From: Pseudomonas sp. 10S4
Lineage (GTDB): Bacteria; Pseudomonadota; Gammaproteobacteria; Pseudomonadales; Pseudomonadaceae
Direction: 5' to 3'
Assembly (NCBI RefSeq): GCF_034344865.1
Contig: NZ_CP133774.1
Coordinates: 62,001-126,000 of the forward strand
Length of the DNA stretch: 64,000 bases
The notes beneath the pieces were generated by a model. It was not told the DNA's origin and ran no database searches. It saw nothing but the letters and a program-made list of their open reading frames with translations. This document shows, piece by piece, positions 57,764 to 64,000 of this stretch. Both the position numbers and the translations under genes were made by a program. How positions within the stretch are numbered: the stretch's first letter is position 1; each line of letters opens with the position of its first letter.

Positions 57764-58675
57764 ATGAGCTTTGACGCCAGTCTCGCCAGCGGCATGGGTG
57801 TGTTCAGCGCGGTGGTCGATGGCGGCAGTTTTGTCCGCGCCGCCGAGGTGTTGGAGCTGACACCGTCCGGGGTCAGCCGGGCCATCGCCCGACTGGAGAA
57901 ACGCCTGGGTATCCGGCTGTTTGATCGCACCACCCGCACCGTCACTCTCACCGATGAAGGTCGGCGCTTCCATGGGGAAATCGCGCCGCTGCTGGCCAGT
58001 CTGGAAGAAGCCGCCAACTCGGCCTCGACCAGCGCCACTCAGGTGCGCGGCCGGCTGCGGGTCAACATGGACCCCTATTTCTCGCGGCTGATTCTGGGAC
58101 CGCAGTTGGGGCAGTTCATGACGCGCTATCCCGAGCTGTACCTGGAACTGCAAACCCGCGATCAACTCGGCGACATGGTGGCGGACGGCTTTGACCTGGC
58201 GGTGCGTTTCGGTCATCCAACGTCCTCGTCGCTGGTGGCGCGCAAGTTACTGGAAGTGCGAGTCCTGACCCTCGCCTCGCCGGCGTACCTGAAGCGTCAT
58301 GGCCGACCGCTGGCGCCGCTGGACATGGAGGACGAGCGGCATGTGTGCGTGCAGTTCCGTGACCCGCAAACCGCCCGGCCGTTTGGCTGGGAATTTCATC
58401 GCCCGGGCCGCGCGGTGCTGCATGTGCAGCCGCATTGCCGGTTGCTGGTCAATGATGTCGGCACCTTGCACAGTGTTTGCGAAAGCGGCCAGGCCATCGC
58501 CCAGGTGCTGGATTTAGGGATTGCTCCGGCGTTGGCCGAAGGACGGTTGGTGGAGTTGTTTCCCGATTGGCCGGATGAGCGATTTCCGTTGTACGCGCTG
58601 TACCCGTCGCGGCATTTGCCGGCGGCGAAGGTTCGGGCGTTTTTGGAGTTTGTGGGTGAGTTGTGTGGCGAATAA
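57764..58675 (+). CDS. LysR-family regulator
   Basis: 303 residues. HTH FSAVVDGGSFVRAAEVLELTPSGVSRAIARLE, split here at the turn; then RLFDRTTRTVTLTDEG and a CrgA-type effector domain (GRLRVNMDPYFSRLILGPQL, FDLAVRFGHPTSSSLVARKL). Transcribed away from the NmrA-family gene. Confidence 0.92.
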   Translation: MSFDASLASGMGVFSAVVDGGSFVRAAEVLELTPSGVSRAIARLEKRLGIRLFDRTTRTVTLTDEGRRFHGEIAPLLASLEEAANSASTSATQVRGRLRVNMDPYFSRLILGPQLGQFMTRYPELYLELQTRDQLGDMVADGFDLAVRFGHPTSSSLVARKLLEVRVLTLASPAYLKRHGRPLAPLDMEDERHVCVQFRDPQTARPFGWEFHRPGRAVLHVQPHCRLLVNDVGTLHSVCESGQAIAQVLDLGIAPALAEGRLVELFPDWPDERFPLYALYPSRHLPAAKVRAFLEFVGELCGE

Positions 58676-58695
58676 CCCAGGCATCACACAGACCC

Positions 58696-58829
58696 TGTGG
58701 CGAGGGAGCTTGCTCCCGCTCGGCTGCGAAGCAGTCGTAAAACCATCCAACGCGGTTCCTCCCGATGCACCGCGGTTTGCCATTTTGGGACCGCTTCGCG
58801 CTCCAGCGGGAGCAAGCTCCCTCGCCACA
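58696..58829. repeat. REP pair (GTGGCGAGGGAGCTTGC family)
   Basis: TGTGGCGAGGGAGCTTGCTC and inverted GAGCAAGCTCCCTCGCCACA about 95 bp apart, between LysR and the PACE gene. Confidence 0.9.
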
Positions 58830-58846
58830 AAAGCTAGTTGTGCCTC

Positions 58847-59281
58847 TTAACGCAGCGCTCGGCTCATCAACATCCGCTCCCGCACCACGTCATACCCCCA
58901 GTGGTAAACGTAGGTGTATGGCAGGAAGAACAGCAGCACACCGATGTCCAGCAGGAACGCCTGCCACAGACTGACGCTCAGCCACCAGGCAATCAGCGGC
59001 ACGCCCATCACGATCAGGCCGCCTTCAAACAACAACGCGTGCACCACCCGGACCCAGGCGTTGCGCACAATATCCAGACGCTTGAGCAACCGGTCGAACA
59101 TGCCGTTGAAGATCACGTTCCAGATCAGGGCAAGCGCGGCGATGGCCATGGTGACGAGACCCATTTCCACCATCGGTTTGTCCATGACCCAGGCCAGCAG
59201 CGGGGTGCAGATCATCACGGCGAGCGTTTCGAAACCGACGGCCTGGAAAATACGTTCAGTAATGGATTTGTTGGCGTTCAT
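58847..59281 (-). CDS. PACE-family efflux transporter
   Basis: 144 residues from ATG 59281 (MNANKSITERIFQAVGFETLAV). Four membrane helices in two repeated hairpins with the PACE patterns RIFQAVGFE, WNVIFNGMFDR, RVVHALLFEGGLIVMGVPLIAWW and YTYVYHWGYD. Related to AceI, which exports chlorhexidine and short diamines. Divergent from a LysR gene, the usual arrangement for this family. Confidence 0.92.
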   Translation of the reverse strand: MNANKSITERIFQAVGFETLAVMICTPLLAWVMDKPMVEMGLVTMAIAALALIWNVIFNGMFDRLLKRLDIVRNAWVRVVHALLFEGGLIVMGVPLIAWWLSVSLWQAFLLDIGVLLFFLPYTYVYHWGYDVVRERMLMSRALR

Positions 59282-59370
59282 GGCCAGACTCCCTGAGTGA
59301 CTGTGGTTGCCATGATCTGTCAGCACACCGATACTTCATAACCAATAACCATCGATCAAGGCGATAGTTC

Positions 59371-60225
59371 ATGGCCTCTCACGAAGTGTTGCTCGCGTTT
59401 GTCCAGGCCGCGACCCAAGGTTCGTTTTCCGCGGCGGCACGCAAACTCGGGCGCAGTCAGTCGACCATCAGCGCCGCCGTGGCGAGCCTGGAAATCGACC
59501 TGAACCTGGTTCTGTTCGACCGCAGCAGCCGCAAGCCCAGCCTGACCCCGGCCGGGCACGTGATGCTGCAACGGGCCGAAGAAATCCTCGCCGCCACCAG
59601 TCGCCTGGAAATGACCGCCAGCCAATTGTCCCAGGGGGTCGAGGCAAAGCTGACCGTGGCGATTTCCGACACTTATCAGTCCGACCGTTTCGAAGCGGCC
59701 CTGAGTGCGTTCGAGCAGCGTTATCCGGACCTGGAGCTTGAATGCCTGATCGCCGAATGCGACGACCTGGTGGCCTTGCTGCAACGGGGGCGGGCTCAAG
59801 TCGCCTTTGCCGAAATGCAGGACAGTTACCCGCCGGACCTGGTCAGTTCGACTGTCGATGAGCGCACGGAAATCGCGTTGTTCGTTGCCCAAAAGCACCC
59901 GTTGGCGACGCTCAGCGGGATCGATCAAGACGTGTTGCGACAGCACCGGGAGTTGCGTCTGGCGACCATCGTCAACCCGTATGAAAGCCGCGCCAAGGGC
60001 CGGGTCTGGTCGGCGCCGAGTTACTTGATGCTGCTGGAAATGGCTCAGGGCGGATTCGGCTGGGCACCGCTGCCGCGTTGGCTGGTGGGGCGGTTTGGCG
60101 CCGGGTCGCTGGTAGAACTGGAGGTGCGGGGCTGGCCAAAACCGGTGTATGTCGATGCACTGTGGTCACGGCTGCATCCGCCGGGGCCGGCGGGGAGTTG
60201 GCTATTGAGCAAGATGCTGGAATGA
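59371..60225 (+). CDS. LysR-family regulator of the PACE gene
   Basis: 284 residues. HTH LLAFVQAATQGSFSAAARKL then SQSTISAAVASLEIDL, followed by FDRSSRKPSLTPAGHVML and the effector domain. Divergent, 89 bp from the PACE transporter start. In related bacteria such a neighbour activates the transporter. Confidence 0.92.
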   Translation: MASHEVLLAFVQAATQGSFSAAARKLGRSQSTISAAVASLEIDLNLVLFDRSSRKPSLTPAGHVMLQRAEEILAATSRLEMTASQLSQGVEAKLTVAISDTYQSDRFEAALSAFEQRYPDLELECLIAECDDLVALLQRGRAQVAFAEMQDSYPPDLVSSTVDERTEIALFVAQKHPLATLSGIDQDVLRQHRELRLATIVNPYESRAKGRVWSAPSYLMLLEMAQGGFGWAPLPRWLVGRFGAGSLVELEVRGWPKPVYVDALWSRLHPPGPAGSWLLSKMLE

Positions 60226-60246
60226 GATCTTTTGATTTTGGTTTTG

Positions 60247-61089
60247 TTATGCAGCCTCAACCTCTACCGGCCGATTCACCTGAAAATACTCATGCAACCC
60301 CCGCAACGCCGGCAACTCCAGCGCCTGCGCCGCGTAACACAACCCGACCCGACGCGTCGGTGCCGGCAGGTGCAAGGCGCGGGTCACGACCCGTTCGTGC
60401 CCACTGACCAACGACTGCGGCAACATCGCCACACCGACCCCGGCGGCGACCATGTGCAGCGCCTGTTTCAATGACCCTGCTTGCCCCGCCACCGCTTCCG
60501 GCGAACGCCCGTACAACGCCATCAAGCGCTGATGGGACGGATGTTGCGGGCAGGTGATCCAGTCATCGATCGGCGCCCAGGCCTGTCCCGATTCCGCCGA
60601 TGCCATCGGATGCCCGACCGGCAACGCCATCACATAGGACTCTTCCCACAATGGCAGGAACAATTCGTCCTCGCAGCACATCTCTTCCACCGCCAACCGA
60701 CCGTCGCCGTGACAGCCTTCTTCCAGCGTCAGCAGCAGGTTGGGCAGCGCCTGATGAGCCATGCGCACGAAGGCTTCGATCTGACGATCCGCGATATCGC
60801 CTTCAATGCCCAAGGTTAGCGGCGCACGGTTTTCCCGGCCCCGAAACAAACGGCTCAAGGCCTCGGCTTCGGCCACCATCCGCCGCGCTTGCGGATACAG
60901 CACCCGCGCCTCGTCACTGACCTCGACACCTCGGGGCTGACGTACAAACAGCACGGCACCCATTTCTTCTTCGAGTTGCTTGATGGTCACGGATAACGTC
61001 GGCTGACTGATGAACAGCCGCTGGGCCGCCGAGGTGATATTGCGTTCCTCGAACACCGTGAGGAAGGCTTTGAGATGACGGATATCCAT
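60247..61089 (-). CDS. LysR-family regulator
   Basis: 280 residues. HTH AFLTVFEERNITSAAQRLFISQPTLSVTIKQLEEEMG, split at the turn, then a BenM/CynR-like effector domain (APLTLGIEGDIADRQIEAF, MVAAGVGVAMLPQSLV). Two adjacent Cys (MCCEDELFLP) are unusual. Divergent from the SDR gene at 61201. Confidence 0.92.
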   Translation of the reverse strand: MDIRHLKAFLTVFEERNITSAAQRLFISQPTLSVTIKQLEEEMGAVLFVRQPRGVEVSDEARVLYPQARRMVAEAEALSRLFRGRENRAPLTLGIEGDIADRQIEAFVRMAHQALPNLLLTLEEGCHGDGRLAVEEMCCEDELFLPLWEESYVMALPVGHPMASAESGQAWAPIDDWITCPQHPSHQRLMALYGRSPEAVAGQAGSLKQALHMVAAGVGVAMLPQSLVSGHERVVTRALHLPAPTRRVGLCYAAQALELPALRGLHEYFQVNRPVEVEAA

Positions 61090-61200
61090 AGGAAATTCCG
61101 ATAGCAGACAGAGGAATAAGGCATTTTTCAGCCTGAACGGCGGTAAATATACTGCGCCCCACGTTCAGATATTTGTTTTTCTTATTTCAGGAGTCTAGCC

Positions 61201-61926
61201 ATGAGCAAGCCATTGATCATCATCACCGGGGCCAGTTCGGGCATTGGCGAAGCCGCTGCAAGGCTGTTGAGCGCTGCCGGCCATCCACTGTTGCTGCTGG
61301 CCCGTCGGGTTGAACGCCTGGAGGCGTTGGAACTGCCGAACACCCTGAGCCGCCGCGTCGACATCACCGACCGCGCCGCCCTGCTCGCGGCAGTCGCCGA
61401 AGCTGAAGCGCAATTCGGCCCGGCGGATGCCTTGATCAACAACGCCGGGGTGATGCTGCTGGGTGAAATGACCAAGCAGGACCCGGCCCAGTGGGACCAG
61501 ATGCTCGACGTCAATGTGAAGGGTTTGCTCAACGGCGTGCACGCGGTGGTCGCGGGGATGGTCGAGCGCAAACACGGGACGATCATCAACATCAGCTCGG
61601 TGGCCGGACGCAAGACGTTCCCGAATCACGTGGCGTATGTCGGCACCAAGTTCGCGGTGCATGGTTTGTCGGAAAACCTGCGTGAAGAGTTGTCGCCGCA
61701 CAATGTGCGGGTCATCACCATTGCACCGGGCGCGGTGGAAACCGAGCTGTTGAGCCACACCACCGATGAGGCGATCAAGACCGGTTACCAGGCCTGGAAA
61801 CAGGACATGGGCGGTACAGTGTTGAGTGCCGAGGATGTGGCTTCGGCGATTGCTTATGCGTATCAGCAGCCGCAGAACGTATGTGTTCGCGAGATCGTGT
61901 TGACCGCGACTCGGCAGCAGGCCTGA
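61201..61926 (+). CDS. Classical short-chain dehydrogenase/reductase
   Basis: 241 residues. Cofactor motif TGASSGIGEAAARLL, NNAGVMLLGEM, catalytic Ser in INISSVAGRKTF, YxxxK in HVAYVGTKFAVHGL, and PGAVETELLSHTTDEA. NADPH preference is suggested by LARRVERLE after the second strand. Substrate unknown. It is divergent to LysR 60247-61089, which probably controls it. Confidence 0.93.
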   Translation: MSKPLIIITGASSGIGEAAARLLSAAGHPLLLLARRVERLEALELPNTLSRRVDITDRAALLAAVAEAEAQFGPADALINNAGVMLLGEMTKQDPAQWDQMLDVNVKGLLNGVHAVVAGMVERKHGTIINISSVAGRKTFPNHVAYVGTKFAVHGLSENLREELSPHNVRVITIAPGAVETELLSHTTDEAIKTGYQAWKQDMGGTVLSAEDVASAIAYAYQQPQNVCVREIVLTATRQQA

Positions 61927-61949
61927 TCCTTTATCGCCGGTCCTGATGA

Positions 61950-62048
61950 CGCTTTCGCGAGCAAGCCCGCTCCCACAGTGGATCCTCGGTGTGCATACAA
62001 TCTGTGGCACACAGGCGATCATATGTGGGAGCCGGGCTTGCTCGCGAA
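61950..62048. repeat. REPIN (GTGGGAGC family)
   Basis: CGCTTTCGCGAGCAAGCCCG and inverted CGGGCTTGCTCGCGAAG, about 45 bp apart. The right copy has one extra C in GTGGGAGCCGGGC. Between convergent SDR and sigma-factor genes. Confidence 0.88.
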
Positions 62049-62078
62049 GAGGCCGGCAATCATAAAGCACCTCCCGAA

Positions 62079-63320
62079 TCATTCCAGATCCCTGAGCCGC
62101 CCCTCGATAAACCGCCGCTCCGGCTCTTGCTGCGTCAGTTCAAGCGCCCGTTGATACGCCTCCCGCGCCTCTTCCACCCGTCCCAACTGCCGACAAAACT
62201 GTGCTCGCGCCGAGTGCACCAAGTGGTAATCGCGCAACTCCCCGCGCGCCAGTATCCCTTCCACCACCGTCAACCCCGCCAACGGTCCATCGCGCATGGC
62301 CAGCGCCACCGCACGGTTCAGTTCGATTACCGGCGACGGCACCGCCCGCAGCAACAAGTCATACAAGCCAACAATCTGCGGCCAATCGGTCTCCCCCGCC
62401 GTCGGTGCTTCGGCATGCACCGCCGCAATCGCCGCTTGCAGGCAATACGGCCCGAAGCGCCGCAAAGTCAGCGCCCGCTCCACCAATGCACAACCTTCGG
62501 CAATCATCCCGGCGTCCCACAAAGAACGATCCTGCTCATCCAGCAGGATCAGCTCGCCAGTGTCCGAGGTCCGGGCCGGGCGCCGCGATTCATGCAACAG
62601 CATCAGCGCCAGCAACCCCATTACCTCGGGCTCGGGCAACAATTCCATCAACAAGCGCCCAAGGCGAATCGCTTCGCGGGTCAGATCTTCCCGGGTCAGT
62701 TCGGCGCCGATGGACGCCGAGTAACCTTCGTTGAACACCAGGTAAATCACTCGTAACACGCTGTCGAGGCGCTCGGGCAACTCGGCCAGTGACGGTACTT
62801 GATAAGGGATTTTCGCGTCACGAATCTTCGCTTTGGCCCGCTGACGATCGGGCGCTGGGCGATGGTGGCCGGCGCCGAGAGGAAGGCCCGGGCGATTTCT
62901 TCCGTGGTCAGGTCACAGACTTCGCGCAAGGTCAGCGGCACTTGGGCGTCGGCCGCGAGCGCCGGATGGCAGCAGGTGAAGATCAGCCGCAAGCTGGTCG
63001 TCTTCCACGTCTTCGTCACTCCAGTCGGCCTGTTCCAGCGCTTCCAACTGAGCGATCAACATCGGTCGCGACGCGTTGAAACGAGCGCGCCGACGCAACA
63101 CGTCGATGGCCTTGAAGCGCCCGGTGGACACCAGCCAGGTCCGTGGATTGTCCGGCACACCATCGCGCTGCCAGCGCTCGACCGCGACGAAGAAGGCCTC
63201 GTGCAAGGCCTCTTCGGCGAGGTCGAAATCGCCGAGCAAACGGATCAGCGTCGCGAGAATCCGCCGCGAGTCTTCGCGGTAGACCTGCTCGACCCGCGCC
63301 TTGACGGCCTCGGCCGACAT
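62079..63320 (-). pseudogene. ECF-type RNA polymerase sigma factor with C-terminal extension, two frameshifts
   Basis: Sigma-70 region 2 is in RVEQVYREDSRRILATLIRLLGDFDLAEEALHEAFF and NPRTWLVSTGRFKAIDVLRRR; region 4 in LTLREVCDLTTEEIARAFLSAPATIAQR. A long helical/TPR-like C-terminal extension follows (VIYLVFNEGYSAS, ELNRAVALAMRDGPLAGL). Near 62991 an extra T in CAGCTTGCGG shifts the frame. Near 62840 a second break (one base lost, or two gained) in the IVxxxRAKAKIRD stretch shifts it back. Repaired length is about 413 residues, as in the ECF42-like class linked to DGPF/YCII proteins, which is exactly the upstream context. Confidence 0.82.
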
Positions 63321-63811
63321 CAGTCCGGCATGCCTTCAGTCACCAGTGTCACCAGGCGATCGAGGCTCTGCCCCCAGCCGTCGTGGAAACCCATGGCCTC
63401 ATGGGCCTGGCGATCTTCTTCGCTCCAGTGCATGGCGCGGGCGGTGTAGAGGGTTTTGCCGCCCTGGTCTTCGAGGGTCACTTCGGCACTCATGAACGGT
63501 TTGCCCGACGGAATCCAGCCGGGGATAAACGCGTCGGTGAACACCAGTCGCTCAGGCGCGACGATCTCCAGAAACACGCCCATTGTCGGGTACTCGCTGC
63601 CGTCCGGGGCGCGCATCAAGGTGCGAAACTGGCCGCCGACCCACAGGTCCATTTCGCACTCCGGCGTGGTCATGCCGTGCGGCCCCCACCATTGGACGAG
63701 CAAGGCCGGCTCGGTCCAGGCACGAAAGATTTTGCGGCGTGGCGCGTCGATCAGGCGGCTGATCGACAACTCAAATGGGGCAGGTTGTTTTTTAATCGGT
63801 TGTGGGCTCAT
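63320..63811 (-). CDS. SRPBCC/AHSA1-domain protein
   Basis: 163 residues of the START/AHSA1-like fold: FELSISRLIDAPRRKIFRAW, VQWWGPHGMTTPECEMDLW, GGQFRTLMRAPDGSEY, LVFTDAFIPGW, HDGWGQSLDRLVTLV. A hydrophobic-pocket ligand or stress role is typical; not defined. Its TGA overlaps the ATG of the sigma gene by one base. AGGAG lies upstream of ATG 63811. Middle gene of a DGPF-SRPBCC-sigma operon. Confidence 0.92.
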   Translation of the reverse strand: MSPQPIKKQPAPFELSISRLIDAPRRKIFRAWTEPALLVQWWGPHGMTTPECEMDLWVGGQFRTLMRAPDGSEYPTMGVFLEIVAPERLVFTDAFIPGWIPSGKPFMSAEVTLEDQGGKTLYTARAMHWSEEDRQAHEAMGFHDGWGQSLDRLVTLVTEGMPD

Positions 63812-63838
63812 GCAGATCTCCTGTTTATTTTTGATTGT

Positions 63839-64000
63839 TCAGGGATTCAACTGGCGAACGGGACGGACCTCGACGCAGCCGACCCGGGCCGCCGGAATAT
63901 TGCCGGCGACCTGGATGGCTTCATTAAGGTCTTTGGCATCGATCAGGTAGAAGCCGGCCAACTGCTCCTTGGTTTCGGCAAACGGGCCATCGGTGATCGA
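63839..64000 (-). CDS. YCII-related (DGPF) domain protein, N-terminus outside window
   Basis: The last 53 residues: ITDGPFAETKEQLAGFYLID, AKDLNEAIQVAGNIP and the end VGCVEVRPVRQLNP. The DGPF(A)ETKE signature identifies the YCII-related family that accompanies ECF42-like sigma factors. The stop lies 27 bp before the SRPBCC start. First seen gene of the operon. Confidence 0.9.
   Translation of the reverse strand, partial: SITDGPFAETKEQLAGFYLIDAKDLNEAIQVAGNIPAARVGCVEVRPVRQLNP

Overview
The window looks like chromosome of a fluorescent-group Pseudomonas. The arginine succinyltransferase genes (aru/ast) and the arginine/ornithine transporter genes (aot-argR) lie in the order known from that genus. 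The AotJ, ArgR, AcsA and NrdB proteins read as Pseudomonas-like. The intergenic spaces are crowded with Pseudomonas-type REP/REPIN palindromes. I saw no rRNA, tRNA, CRISPR array or transposase.

Layout. 1-1.7 kb: partial threonine aldolase, then an FMN riboswitch ahead of a RibH2-type lumazine synthase. 1.8-9.8 kb: aruE, a small His-rich protein gene, aruB, aruD, aruG, aruF and a frameshifted aruC, all leftward. 10.1-15.1 kb: a large rightward toxin-like/leucine-rich-repeat gene lying between aruC and argR. 15.1-20.4 kb: argR, aotP, aotO, frameshifted aotM, aotQ, aotJ. Together these import arginine, succinylate it and convert it to glutamate and succinate under ArgR. 21-26 kb: acsA, two small exported proteins, and nrdB without nrdA.

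26-38 kb is accessory. It holds a structured non-coding element, a DUF2188 gene, a Bro-N gene, an HNH nuclease, an unknown zinc-binding-like gene, and an island (PhzF, LysR, Fe(II)/2OG oxygenase, TSUP exporter, YbaK-type tRNA deacylase). The island is bracketed by partly decayed copies of the same convergent gene pair.

38-64 kb carries regulators (AraC, two small HTH proteins behind a LexA box, TetR, five LysR genes plus one LysR remnant), a MASE2-GGDEF diguanylate cyclase, a chemoreceptor, ion and phosphate transporters (ZntB, Pit), a frameshifted glycerophosphodiesterase, a 2OG oxygenase plus TylF-like methyltransferase operon, a PACE exporter, several SDR/NmrA proteins, and an ECF sigma factor operon with SRPBCC and DGPF/YCII proteins.

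A recurrent feature is single-base frameshifts: 13 lesions in 9 genes, each repairable by one base (the second sigma-factor lesion could also be a two-base gain), most of them a missing base in a short homopolymer. This suggests residual sequencing error rather than mass pseudogenisation, so those genes should be read as probably intact until checked.
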